NCBI GenBank assembly: GCA_030015575.1
Contig: CM057344.1
Coordinates: 592,294,410-592,358,409, forward strand
Reading direction: 5' to 3'
Origin: Agapanthus africanus
Lineage: Eukaryota > Streptophyta > Magnoliopsida > Asparagales > Amaryllidaceae
Length of the DNA stretch: 64,000 nucleotides
Shown here one piece after another: positions 1 through 11,105 of the stretch (positions within the stretch are counted from its first letter, which is position 1; every line of letters begins with the position of its first letter). The notes below the pieces were generated by a model that was not told the DNA's origin, ran no database searches, and saw nothing but the letters and a program-made list of their open reading frames with translations. A program made the translations under genes and the position numbers.

Positions 1-611
1 TTTTCAAATTTACATGAATTGAAAGAAAAGAAAACTCTCGTCTCACAACCCCCGGCTATTCACCCGCGACAATCCAACATATTCATATACACATTCCAGC
101 ACATTACAGATCACAGATTTGTATAACCCCCACTAATCGACATATAGCGATTAGTAGACGTTCAATACAAATAACACATTACAGAAAACCCGTTAGCTTA
201 AGTCTTTTAGAAGTTCGATCAAAAATACGGATTTTCGGGACCCCAAAATAAAATTTTCGTTCTGGAAAATCTGGGCAGAAAATATATATTCCAAAAATCC
301 CAAAATACCCCCAGAAGAACACTGCACCAAAAAGGGACCACGGCCGAGTCAACTCGGCCGCGGATCCGCGGCGGGAGCGTGCTCCCGCCGCGGATCCGCG
401 GCGCATTGACTCGATCGTGCGACCAATTTTGGTGGGTGTTCACAGAAAAGCCTGAGCCGATTTTAGGTGTTAAAATAATCAACTTTTGAACAGTGGAAAA
501 ATCGACAGAAACTGCAAACTTTTTGGGGTTTGTTTCGGGACTTTTTCGTTGATCGATCTTCTAGTTACTTGCTAACATGCTAGATAGAGTTTAACTAGGC
601 TCTGATACCAC
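1..611 (-). mobile_element. Angela-like copia element, 5' leader (partial)
   Basis: Untranslated leader of a Ty1/copia element read on the minus strand. It aligns by eye with 52330-52941 of the more complete copia element in this window. It ends at a primer-binding site (599-610, minus strand TGGTATCAGAGC, the usual initiator-tRNA-Met type) one base before the LTR. Its gag-pol must lie left of the window. The leader contains a strong GC-rich double hairpin at 341-402. Confidence 0.85.
341..402. other. GC-rich double palindrome in copia leader
   Basis: Two perfect inverted repeats lie side by side. 341-349 pairs with 352-360 (9-bp arms, 2-nt spacer). 357-378 pairs with 381-402 (22-bp arms, 2-nt spacer GT). 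The second has a near-identical counterpart at about 52690-52735 in the other copia leader. It lies about 200 nt inside the element from the primer-binding site, where retroelement RNAs often carry packaging or dimerisation stems. That role is inference. Confidence 0.7.
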
Positions 612-2798
612 TGTAAGTCCATACTGCCTCTCCCGGTACTTTCGGGAATGCGGAATTTGGTAAAAAACGATTTTCTTAAAGATGGTAACATGGACCTATA
701 ACCCGGATCTTGGTTAAACATCTATCTAACATCCTAACTAAGAGATTCTAGCTACTCGGTTAGGGGTTTATACCTAGCTTGTCTTGAACTCCTTCTCTTC
801 AAGCTCCGATGGTGGTCCGATGGCTCCTTCTCGTCGTCTCCGTACGCCGAAGATAGATCCACTTGAAAGCTCCAACCTTTAGCTCCTTCTTCGTTCTTTG
901 AAGAAACTAGTTCACTTGGTTTGCTAAACTTAGTGAACTAGAATGAGTAGAGAGGAAATAGAATGGGATTTTATCTATGGTTCTTGATTCTCAACTCATG
1001 AGACAAGAGAACCATAGATCAAGAGAGGGAGCAAGAGGTTGAGGGTGAGAGCAAGAGGAGAGCTCAAGAACAAGAGAGAGAATGAGCAAGAAAGAATGAG
1101 GCTCTCTTTTGTCTTTCACCCTCTCATAATCCAAAGTGTTCATAACTCATCATATCAAAAAAGTCTTATGTGATGGTTTGAAGCAACCATAACCATATCA
1201 TTTCATGCACTCATTTTACACAAATGAGCAAGTAAACAAAAGTCTTTGCCATGAAATGATGGCTATGGTTATCATGATGGTCAACTAGTCAAGCCTAGTC
1301 AACCGGTCAACAAGTCAACAAAAGTCAACAAGTCAACAAAGTCAACAAGTCAACAAAAGTCAACAAGTCAACAAAGTCAACAACCATATCACCATAATAC
1401 TTAATTAATATAATAGTTAATCACATATCATATTCTCATTAGAGTTGAGCAAAAAGTCAAATAGTCAACGGTCAACTGTCAACAACCCTAATGAGAATCC
1501 GCTGCCTCTGCCTCCCTGTCAACTGTGCATACACACCCGCATCCGCGTTCCGAGGAACACGAATGCAAACTGGATAAATCCAATCCCATAAGGTACACTA
1601 GGATCTGGCTTAAACCAAAGCCCGCTAGTGTAAACTGTCCGGACACTGTACGTGCACAAGTGCACGGATGTGACCGAACCCTGTCGCAAAACCATGCGAC
1701 CTGTCGCAATACCATGCGACCTCTACTCTTTTGCCTAAAGGCGAAAAGCTTTCTGTGTGGGACTCTAAAGACTCGACACTACGCTGGCAGTGGGTTTAAC
1801 CACAGACCGCAAGCGGCACTAGCTGTGCGTAACGGTCCCCAGGTAATGCCGACAAGAAGACCGACGAGGCGAAACCCATCTGAACTCCTACTGAGCCTGA
1901 GTGTGACATTCTCCGTACAGTCCGGTCTATTCGTCTGATACATCGCATGGCGGGCCTAGGGGGCGGTAAACGTCAGTCCCCCAATAGCGGTACAAGTCGT
2001 GCCGGAGCGAAGCCCAAAACACCCTGAGATAACACTGGAAACCTACCAGTATATCTCGTTTGCCCTGGCCAGGGACTACTCGTGTAATGGCTCTCCTAGA
2101 CACAGCGCGATGTCAACCCCCAATACCGGGAGAGACGAATCCTGTCTAACCGTCACTGCCTCCAAGTGCTTCGGGATTGCACCCAACCACTACCTGTTTG
2201 CACGACTCCTTTGAGCCGTGGTAGGGTAGTGATCAAAGTACAGTGGGAACACACTCGAGGCGGAGTGACAGTGTCAAGTCAGCGGACTAAGCTGTACTCA
2301 TGTCACCTGGGAACTGATAACTGACGATAGGTATAATACCAACTAGTCAGTTCCCGACGAGTCCTGTCCAGTGTACCCGTAACCTAACGAGCACCCGCAT
2401 ACTATCTCAAGTACGACGTACTGACGGCTGTGGAACAGACCGTCTCCCACACTGGGATGAGAAGCGCATGCGCTGGTCTACTCCGGAGTATCGATGCCCT
2501 GTCTCGATAGTCCTGCGACCAGGGACCTGCATAAGGATGTGCTTATAGATTACCCAGCCCCACTAGTGTGACGGCCATCACATCGCTGGTAATCAAGCAA
2601 AGATCCTAAGGGCTTTACTAATGTGTATAGGCGATATACAAAAATAAACACATGTACACATTGAAGTAGAAACAAACCAAGTAGCATACTACTATTTTGA
2701 GCAAGATTGTATATACAAGGTGAATATCCCAAGCATCCATTAAGTAATATACAAACTAGTATAATACAGTAATGGCCTCTAGGGCATATACACTAACA
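612..2798 (-). mobile_element. Angela-like copia LTR (5' LTR of partial element)
   Basis: A 2187-bp LTR. On the plus strand it runs TGTAAG...TAACA; in element orientation it starts TGTTAGTGTATATGCCC and ends CTTACA. The LTR start (TATGCCCTAGAGGC) resembles the start known for BARE-1/Angela elements, and LTRs near 2 kb fit that lineage. It matches the LTRs at 44816-46940 and 52942-55073 along its whole length. The next five bases (2799-2803, TGATA) would be the target duplication, but the partner is outside the window. The insertion lies in an F-box-type coding sequence. Confidence 0.88.
1279..1484 (-). promoter_or_regulatory. W-box-like array in copia LTR
   Basis: Between 1279 and 1385 the plus strand carries twelve copies of (A/G)GTCAA, mostly as AGTCAACA repeats. 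In element orientation these read TTGACT or TTGACC, which is the W-box consensus bound by WRKY factors. A second group of three lies at 1457-1484. The array is in the LTR, where enhancers of plant copia elements are found. The sister LTRs at 45475 and 53605 keep the same block with fewer intact copies. WRKY control is inferred from the motif only. Confidence 0.45.
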
Positions 2799-3576
2799 TG
2801 ATATGACCGGCCTCAACGAAATGGAGGCTTTTCATGCATCAAATTCTTGCAACGGTTTAGTTTGCATATTTACTAAATTTATAATTTATCTGGCGAACCC
2901 GAGCATCAAGGAGCGCTATTACTTCCGACAGCCAAATATAGACACGCTACGTACAAGTGTTGCGTTGGGGCAAAATATCTCTACAGGAGAATACAAGGTT
3001 GTGCGACTCTCGTTCTGCGGTGGTAAAGACAGAACCGAATGTGAAATCTTTGATTTCCGGACCCGTTCCTGGAGAAACGTTCAAGACGCGCCTTATCACA
3101 TACCAAATAATCATACACATCTTGCTGTGAATGGAGCCATACATTGGTTGACTCATTCTTTCGATTAAGAAATTGTTTCTTTCGATATCGAAAACGAAAC
3201 ATTCAATGTAATCATGCTACCTACAAGCTCGGCTAGCCATTCGAATAATAACCATCTGTTAAACTTTGATGGACATCTATGCATCTGTTCTTCACCTAGA
3301 TGTCCGGTTAAAAAAATTAAGTACAAGGATTTATGGGTTTTGGAGGACTAACACAATTCTATATGGAAAAAGCATCGGATTGACGTGCGTCAGATCGAAG
3401 ATAAACATGTGGCCTATAGCATGTATCCGGTGGTTATTAGGGATAGGATAATGTTTTGGCATAAGGGTGACAGATTTGATCGTTACGGTCTTAAGAAGAA
3501 GAAGTTCGTGAGGCCGCACCATTCGGTGAAATCTTATGGTCAGAATGTTACTCCATACAAGGAAAGTTTAATGTAG
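2799..3576 (+). pseudogene. F-box-associated domain protein, 3' fragment disrupted by copia
   Basis: One reading frame, starting directly at the copia LTR edge, reads like the C-terminal kelch/FBA-type domain of plant F-box proteins (substrate adaptors of SCF ubiquitin ligases). Recognisable parts are SCNGLVCI, NPSIKERY, YKVVRLSF, EIFDFRTRSWR, AVNGAIHWLTH, EIVSFDIENETF and LWVLED. Two in-frame stops break it: TAA at 3166-3168 and TAA at 3349-3351. The frame then runs to TAG at 3574-3576. The N-terminal F-box itself is not in the window. The stops plus the LTR insertion make it a clear pseudogene. Confidence 0.75.
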
Positions 3577-3880
3577 CCGATTTTGGTTTTGAAGAAACCT
3601 TGGAGCAATGCTTAAAGCTTGCTTCAAAGATTTATCTTCTTGATTGAGACTCTGACTTTTGATAGCGTTGCTTATATGTAATTTGTGACTTTCAACTTTC
3701 AATCATATGCTTTAATTAATTAATTAATTTTTTATTTTTTATTTTGTAATTTCTCTGTGTTTACATATGCTGACCTTAACTACTAGTACTGTAATCTAGC
3801 AAAATCTATGATTGTACAATTATCTGTAGTCATATTGTGGAATTCAAATTCGGTGAAAAATTGTAAGAATTATGAGAAAA

Positions 3881-4022
3881 CATGGACACTGCAGGTCCAA
3901 AACTGTAGTGTCCAGACTGCAGACCCTTTGGGACCCAGGGTCTATGTATAAATAGTCTCTCGGCCCTACAGGGATGCAGTCTGGACACTACAATTATGAG
4001 CCTGCGGTGTTCCTGCGGGACC
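3881..4022. repeat. Small inverted-repeat (MITE-like) element
   Basis: A perfect 17-bp inverted repeat (3904-3920 with 3976-3992) is extended outward by imperfect arms (GGACACTGCAGGTCC near 3884 against CCTGCGGTGTTCC near 4001). The spacer is about 55 bp and contains a TATAAATA. No coding capacity. The size and structure fit a miniature inverted-repeat element or a foldback hairpin; no target duplication is evident. Confidence 0.5.
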
Positions 4023-5850
4023 ATTATTCACTAAAATTATATGAAATTTGGTTTATCTACGTCTTAAACATCGATAAAGATAATGATGTTGGATGCCGAT
4101 CGTCGAGGAAAATGATGTAGTATTGACTGTTTTCAACATTATGGAAGAATTTTTCTCTGAAGACGTTTATCCTCCATTATTGTTTTCTTCTTTTTTTATG
4201 TGTACACTTGGAGCCGTTCAGAAAGTTTTCCTTTAACCTACAGAACCATGAAAGTTGCTACCGGAACTCATTTCATATCATGACAAACCAATTTATCATT
4301 AATAGATTTGGATAACTAGTCAGCCGAATCTTTTAAGAGAATAATACGAGGAGAGAGCTTGGTACACAGTATGAAAGATTAGTGGAACTTTACACATTAA
4401 TTACTAGGAATGTAATATTTCGGTATCTCATTTTAAGGAATATTACATTAACGTGATCGATATACTCTAATCGTTAATGTTAATGGTAATATATACAACT
4501 TGCAACAACAACAACGAATATTGATGATTGTCGATGAATAGTAGTGAACAAGCAGGCAACGGCAGCCAAAGGTTGTTGGTCTATGATAGCCAGCCGATGG
4601 GCGGTCGACAAGGATGATGGTCGATAGACAAGCAACGACGAGAGGCGGCCGGGCGAGCCGCGGCAACGGCGGCAGACCACCGGAGGTGAAGGAAGGGTAG
4701 AGACCGACTGATCGGAGACAATCGGTGTCGGATAACAGTGTTTAGGCGTTAGGTTAACAAGTGCAAAAAGGAAAACTTTGTGGTATTTAGTTGCTAACAG
4801 CATCAAGGTAGCAAAGTGAAAGTAAAAGGTTATGGTATATATTTAGGTTTTTTTTGAAATCAACCGGATCAGAATTGTGACCTTTCAAATTGAAAAGAAA
4901 ATTAATACCAACAAAGTTAAGTCCAATTGGTTACGGTATTCAGTTGGTACTCTAGTTATTTGCTAAAATGGTGATTTATTATTGTATAAGTAACAAATTT
5001 ACCCTAAAAAATATAAAGAAAATGAAGCCTAGGGTGTACAAACTTATAGGCGATAGTTTTAACGATAAGCCCCCGAAGACTTTGCAAATAGCCCCTCAAG
5101 TCCTATACCCTCGGAGACTTGTCAGAGCAGTTGAATGCCTAAAGTAACACTCTAGCCCATTTTCTTAAAAAAAATATATAATACTAATAATATAATATTT
5201 ACACAAACTATCAACCTAACCACTCATATATTTCCTCTTTTGTTTTTAGTCGAATCCGGGCCCGGGTTGGACCGGTTTTCATTAAATTTTTTATCGGACC
5301 AGAAAATTAAAACCCGAACTTAAAACCTGTCCGAACCCGACGGGTTTATAATGCGCTAAACCCGAACCCGCAACTTTGGGTTTCGGACGGGTTTCAGGTT
5401 TATGCAGGATGGTCGGTTTTTACGGGTTTTTCGGGTTTTGCCCATTATAATTTATCAAAAAAATTAAAAGCACGATATACGTTCTACCAAACAAATATAT
5501 ATGCACAAATTTATATTTAAATAAAACTATATGAATTATATGCAATATGCAATAGACTGCAGTGGCTATATAATACATAAATCGCAATAGGCATCCACTG
5601 CCTTCCCCACCCACGGAAAAAGAGTGGCTGCTCTGCACAAATAATAGCCGGGATGCTCTGCTCTAATCATGTCCATAAATCCTACGCGCTTTGCACGTAA
5701 AATATACCAATGCCATAGGGCCCTATTTGAGACAAATCTCGTCCGTTGGTTTCGGATTTTGATGAATCTGAAACGTTGCAAAACATTCCTTGCAAGCCGC
5801 TCCCTATCCCCCCACCCACCCCCAAAAAAAATGAACCAAACCACCAACAG
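4023..5850. other. Intergenic DNA, no gene recognised
   Basis: AT-rich spacer without a convincing coding frame. A GC-rich patch at about 4600-4700 has open frames on the minus strand but no recognisable protein. A stretch at 5250-5450 is a degenerate repeat of CCCGAACCCG / CGGGTTTCGG type words, a pattern often seen in plant intergenic repeats. Confidence 0.5.
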
Positions 5851-6187
5851 CTAGCTATATACCCACCTACCCACCTCCTTAAATTTAATCAGGACACCAT
5901 CAAAATTCTTGTTTCAATGAACTCCTTCTCCTACTACTTGTGATAACATCGCTTGCTCCCTCTCTTCTCCAAGACCATCAATCACTTCCTCCCACTCTTC
6001 TCCAAGATCATCTACCGCCCACAACAATCAAACTCCCTTGATCAAGTGGCGTTGACTTCGATGAGTGGCACGATTTCATTTCAGAACAACTAATTGATTA
6101 AGCTGCTGCTTCTTCTTCTTCTTCTTCTTCTTGTTCTTGTGAAGCTGAAGCTGAAGCTGAAGCTGAAGCAAGGGAAAATATTAATTA
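5851..6187 (+). promoter_or_regulatory. Probable promoter and 5' UTR of ankyrin/PGG gene
   Basis: A TATA-like CTATATA occurs at about 5855. Downstream are CT-rich stretches typical of plant 5' untranslated regions, a CTT repeat (about 6107-6135), a GAAGCT repeat (about 6140-6168), and then the ATGGC start at 6188. The transcription start is not determined. Confidence 0.4.
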
Positions 6188-7034
6188 ATGGCAGCAGACG
6201 GAAAGTACGACTGCGTGGTGGGGTACATCCCGTTATACAAGGCCGCAATCGACGACGACTGGGACAGCGCAGCCGAGATCTTCAAGGCCGACCCGGAGGC
6301 GGCCACCGCTCAGATCACCTATTACTGGGAGACCCCGCTCCACATTGCCGCCGGCAGCAACCGGTCCCACGCATTCGTCGAGAGACTCGTCGAATGGATC
6401 TGCGAGCATTCATCCGTGGAGAAGCTGAGGACCTGCAGCTACGGCGGAAACAACGCCCTCCATTATGCGGCCAAGGCAGGGAATAAGAGGGCCGCCGAGC
6501 TCATTGTGTCCAAAGACCCGGACCTGCCCCTGGTCCAGAACCCTTACCGTAACACCCCGCTGAAGTTGGCGGCCTGGTACGCCCGAAGGGACTTGGTGTG
6601 GTACCTGCTGGACGTCACCAGGGACGAGGTTGGCGAGGACGGGACCAGCCCTTATAGAGCCTCTGCCGGTGCCGATCTCCTCACCCTTTCCATTGATGCC
6701 GAATTCTATGGTAATTAATTAATCCATTAATCCCCATGATCGATCTAACCACTTGCTTGCTCTACCCAAAAGGGCTTAAGCTCTTGTTGTTAGTTAGGTT
6801 ATGAGATTTTAACACCCTTTCACGTGGTCCTTTGAATTTCAATCCCATTAAAATCGAATCCTATGATCATCTGCTGCAGATGTGGCCTTGTATCTGGTGG
6901 CGAACTATCCTGAATTAATCACTGAGAGGGATAGGAATAACAAGACTGCCCTGCAAGTATTGGCAACAAAAACTCGGTCTTTCCGGAGCGGGTGGAACTT
7001 ATGGTTTTGGCAGGACTTCATTTATAGATGTAAC

Positions 7035-7070
<36 letters not shown>

Positions 7071-9174
7071 ACACACACACACACACACGCACGCGGGCTG
7101 ATCCTATGAGGCCCGGCCTCGTTTCTTATTTTGAGTCCAAACTCTCACACATACAATCTGCCATGCCATGTATTTTACCGATCCAACCAGTCACCGTGGT
7201 CTACATACTCTTAAAGCCTTATGTATGAAAATCACCAGATTATGACTCCTCTACGCATATATTCAGTGAATTACAATACAAACAGTTTTTTCGATACATG
7301 AAAAACGTCATAACTTGATTGATGCGCTCGAAACTCTCGAAATGTCATGAATTTTCATACATATGGCCTTTTTGAGCATGTAGATCATGATGACCGATCG
7401 GATCGGAGAAAAACATTGCGGGTTTTGCGGTTGAAAGTTTGACCTCTTATGAGTGCGGACATTAACAAGTATCTATTAAGGGAACTAAACACTCATGAAG
7501 GTGTAGTTATATGCATCATTGGGAGTCCGACACAAAATTTATAACTTTTCTAGACATCACCATCCAATGTCTCTTTCATTGTTAAGGGATTTCTATAAAC
7601 TCGAAGGAAGCTTTTGGCAAGTCCATCAAAGAGATTCAAGGTATTAAAATGCATAAGAGAAGTGAATGCAAGGTCGACGCCCATGTTCTCAACTTCTTCA
7701 AATCGGGTATGATATCGCTACTCATTTTCTTTAAGAAAATGAAATTTCTTTGGTGAAAAGATTTGGTGCTCTGATTCTTAAAACATCAAAACTAGTATAG
7801 CCAAAACATAAAAGAATTGTTTTGTTTCTCCCTTGTTTCCTTTCTGTTATTCATATTCTGATTTATGATATAGGATGCCGCAAAATGAATGAAGTCTTTT
7901 GGGGTGCTATTCATCACTTGGGTATGAGCCATTTTCAACCAGCCTCTCTATAAAGTTCTCCGATCGCTTTTTTCTAACACTGTTATATGTACAAAGCAGC
8001 CGCACCATTTATCAAGCACATGCATGAGCTGAAGCTGAAGCATATACAAACACGAGAACTGATCACGGGCATGTGCTCGAAGATCATTTCGAAGAAGAAA
8101 CATGAGATTGCATGGAATGTATTAGGAGAAGCAATGACCACAGCAGCTGAATTTGGGATTCCTGAGATTGTTGAGGCGTGTCTTCGGGTTTACCCCGGCT
8201 TGATTTGGTATAAAAAATCCGATGTGGGTTTCTTGATTAACATCGCAATCAAGCATCGACAAGAAAAGGTTTACAATCTCATATATCAAATGAGCGCGCA
8301 TAAATTATACTTGGGTGAAGACACCATATTAGAGACGGTAGCACAGTTGGCGCCTCCTAGCCGGCTTAACTCCGTACCTGGTGCAGCTTTGCAAATGCAG
8401 AGGGAACTGCAATGGCTAAAGGTAACTATTTTCATTCCAATGTCTCGGAATTTTGTTTCTGCGGAGACAAATTAGACAATGAATGTAAAGAATATTTTTA
8501 ATAATTTTGCCTAAAACACCCAAGACCGACATACGGCGCAGTGATCATACATAAATGTGAGCTATTTCTTGTAGGAAGTTGAAGAACTCGCACGACATAC
8601 TCCCAAAGAAGATAGAATAACACCAAGGATCACGTTTACCAAGGAACACGCCGATTTGGTCAAAGAAGGAGAACAATGGATGAAAAATACAGCGACTTCA
8701 TTTACAGTTGTCGCGGCCCTGATTATCACGGCAGCGTTTGCTGCTGCCTTTACCGTCCCGGGTGGAAATCAAAGTGACGGTACGCCATTGTACTTGAAAC
8801 AGAGAGCCTTCATGGTATTTGCGATATCGGACGCTATTGCATTGTTTTCATCTTCTACTTCGGTGCTAATGTTCTTGGCGGTACTCACTTCTCGATATGC
8901 TGAAGAAGACTTCCTCCGTGTGTTGCCCAAGAGGTTGATCGTCGGACTTCTCTCGCTTTTCCTTTCCATAGCAAGCACAATGATAGCGTTTGGTGCGACA
9001 CTGACCATTATGCTTCGCCATGAAATTAAGTGGATTGCTCTTCCAGTAACTTTGCTTGCCTCGCTTCCGGTTACCTTTTTCGCATTTTTGCAATTTTCTC
9101 TACTTTTAGAAATAGTCAGTTCAACATACGGATGCAGTATCTTTCGCCAACAGAGCAAATTGTTGCTTCATTAG
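6188..9174 (+). CDS. Ankyrin-repeat protein with PGG domain (ACD6/ITN1-like)
   Basis: Proposed exons: 6188-6710, 6880-7029, 7997-8421, 8575-9174. These join to one frame of 565 codons plus stop, with GT-AG junctions and matching phases. Residues 1-225 hold ankyrin repeats (TPLHIAAG at 49, NALHYAAKAGN at 89, TPLKLAAWYA at 123, then FYDVALYLVANYPEL and KTALQVLA across the first intron). The third exon has the family's linker (EIVEACLRVYPGLIWY, APPSRLN, GAALQMQRELQWLK). The last exon has KEGEQWMKNTA, the TVPGG motif and four hydrophobic membrane segments. Known relatives are plant membrane proteins tied to cell death, defence and salt stress. The usual YKDKDGNNMLHLA ankyrin segment before APPSRLN is degenerate here (HKLYLGEDTILETVAQ). 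The 967-bp second intron could hide short extra exons (for example 7860-7920), and the acceptor near 7996 is weak. The start ATG has good plant context. Intact and probably functional, but expression is not shown. Confidence 0.8.
7037..7092 (+). repeat. Compound (CT)n-(AC)n microsatellite in intron
   Basis: About fifteen CT units are followed by about ten AC units, within the second intron of the ankyrin/PGG gene and close to its splice donor. Likely length-variable. Confidence 0.9.
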
Positions 9175-10225
9175 AAAACTATATAATGATTTCGCCAACG
9201 GGACAAATTGTATTTAAGTTCTGACATAAATATAAGCAGCTATCAGCTTCCTATATTATGCTTCGAAGTTGTTTGCTTTTTTTCCTGTCTAACAATTGTA
9301 TCCATGGCTTGAGTTAATGATGAAAACAAGCATCTGTGCCAGAAAGATGCAGCATTGCGAATGTTCTTATCTTTTTTAATCATTTTGCCATGTAAGTTTC
9401 AGTTTAAATTCTAGATGTGTTGTATCGCCCAGAGCATGACACAGAAAGAGAGAGCAAGGACACAATTTCTGTGCCCGTGAAGTTATCATTGAGATACTGA
9501 GACGGGTCCTTGCGAAATCTGTTTCTGAGAGTGAAGTGTGTGTGTAAGTTGTGGTACCCCCTCATGCAAGAACATTACTTTGTCACTCAACAATAAGCCT
9601 TGTATCGACGACATCGGCATCTTAGATATGAATTATCGGTACATTATTTTGACAACGGGTTTCACAAGTTCCATCTTGAGTTCTCCAATGTCTTGATATC
9701 GATCCCCTCCCGCATGTGCGTCAGTGGGGGTATGCAAAAGCAAATGAAAAATTCAGCACAATGGATCAATAAAAAAAACTGCACCAATTTAGGTCAAAAG
9801 CCATCAACATACATAGGGAAACAATTTCGCAAGCAAGTGCATTAAGAACTTCTATTTCTAATAACTTTGAACAGCTTCTCTTCAAAAACTTGGCAATAGC
9901 TTTAAGGCATATTTACTGAAAACTCTGAATGGATTAGTTTATTTTAACAAAACTACCATTAACTTTAAAACTATCATGAAACTACCATGAGTTAACGGTT
10001 TAAGTTAACGGTGTTAAATTTCGCAATAAAAGAACATTTTGCCCTTATCATAAAACAAATAATTAATTATTAAATAGTAATAATATTTCATGTAGTTATT
10101 AACTATTAACTATAGTAATTAAAAAAAAATTGGGGTGCGAGGGGCGCGGAAACAGGGCAGGGAGGTCGGGGACTTGGGAGAGGCTCGTAGATGAGGCAGG
10201 GGAGGCCCAGAGATGGAGGGGAATT
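9175..10225. other. 3' flank of ankyrin/PGG gene and spacer
   Basis: Holds the 3' untranslated region (exact end unknown) and AT-rich spacer. It closes with a GC-rich stretch at 10130-10225 just before the Tat-like LTR. I see no gene. Confidence 0.5.
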
Positions 10226-10986
10226 TGATGATGCTCGATATCGGTGATCTCCCAGATCATGACATGTGGCAGATGACGTGTCCCAGGGCTCACAAGAAAG
10301 GACCTACAGTGGCCGACCAGACCACCTACGTTCGTCCTACCAAGCGAACGCTGGCTCGTCTCCGAGCCCCCTGCACAACTGGCCTCCTCGGCCTCACAGC
10401 TCGTCTCCGAGCTACCGCAGAACCAAGATATTTCGGCTCTCCCGCTCCTCCGCGAACTCTCCCGCCGAGATCATCTTCCTCGGTCTCATCGACCGATCAA
10501 CGGCACCGCTTGCAGGCGTAACCGCCATCCCGCGAATCTCGCCATGCGCGAAATCTCCGCCGGCCACATCCCACGTTCCACACCACCACGATCCCCCATT
10601 AACGAGCCTGTCTCGTCATTAATGGGAGGTCCCGCTCATCACACGGACGTGACGTCGGGAGCGTAACGGCCGGCGTGATTCTCGCGCCTGCCTCGCCTGA
10701 TGCCAGTGCTATATAAACCCCTTCTTCAGACGGTTCAAGTAAACCATTTTTTACTCTACTAAGCCGTTACTCTGCTCGGATCTCTAGTCCAACTTGACCG
10801 TCGGAGGGTCCTCGATGGTACACCACCCCGGGACTTCCTTACAGGTAGCTCGGCATCCACAACCTCTAACCCATTGAGATCCACACGCTTCAGGAGCGAC
10901 AGCCTCCAGATCCAATCTCAGCCACCCATCGCCGCCATCAGCAGATCAATGGAAGGTAACATCTTGGCGCGATCCAGGTCGCGTCA
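10226..10986 (+). mobile_element. Tat-like gypsy LTR (truncated element)
   Basis: A 761-bp LTR that begins TGATGATGCTC and ends in TCA before a primer-binding site. It matches the LTR at 32818-33543 along its length, including the TATA box (CTATATAAAC, 10710-10719) followed by a CTTCTTCAGA-type leader. TGATG...CATCA ends are clear in the sister copy. Confidence 0.8.
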
Positions 10987-11105
10987 GCTGGCGCCGTCTG
11001 TGTGAAGTTCTTGATTCCACAAAAACAAAAGTTCGCCTTCCGATCTTAACCTAATGATGAGCGATCATCACGACGATCCAAGCACCAGCCGTCTCCTCCC
11101 CCTCA
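10987..11105 (+). pseudogene. Tat-like primer-binding site and first codons of gag
   Basis: The primer-binding site TGGCGCCGTCTGTGTG begins at 10989, as in many plant Tat/Retand elements. An ATG at 11054-11056 (or 11057) opens a peptide reading MSDHHDDPSTSRLLPLN. It matches MASDHPEDSGTSRHLPL at the start of the gag at 33610. Similarity stops at about 11105, where zinc-knuckle gag of a different element type begins. Confidence 0.7.

Noticed and set aside
1525-1938. Plus-strand frame in the copia LTR, repeated at 45574-46023 and 53731-54156
   Set aside because: Present only because the LTR copies are related; antisense to the element, with varying starts and no known domain.
4448-4806. Minus-strand frames of 72 and 108 codons in a GC-rich patch
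   Set aside because: Low-complexity composition and no recognisable protein motif.
6094-6486. Alternative 130-codon frame overlapping the ankyrin gene start
   Set aside because: It begins in the CTT/GAAGCT repeats of the 5' UTR and shadows the real ankyrin frame, which has recognisable repeats and matching splice phases.
8769-9158. 129-codon minus-strand frame
   Set aside because: Shadow of the PGG exon; no recognisable domain.
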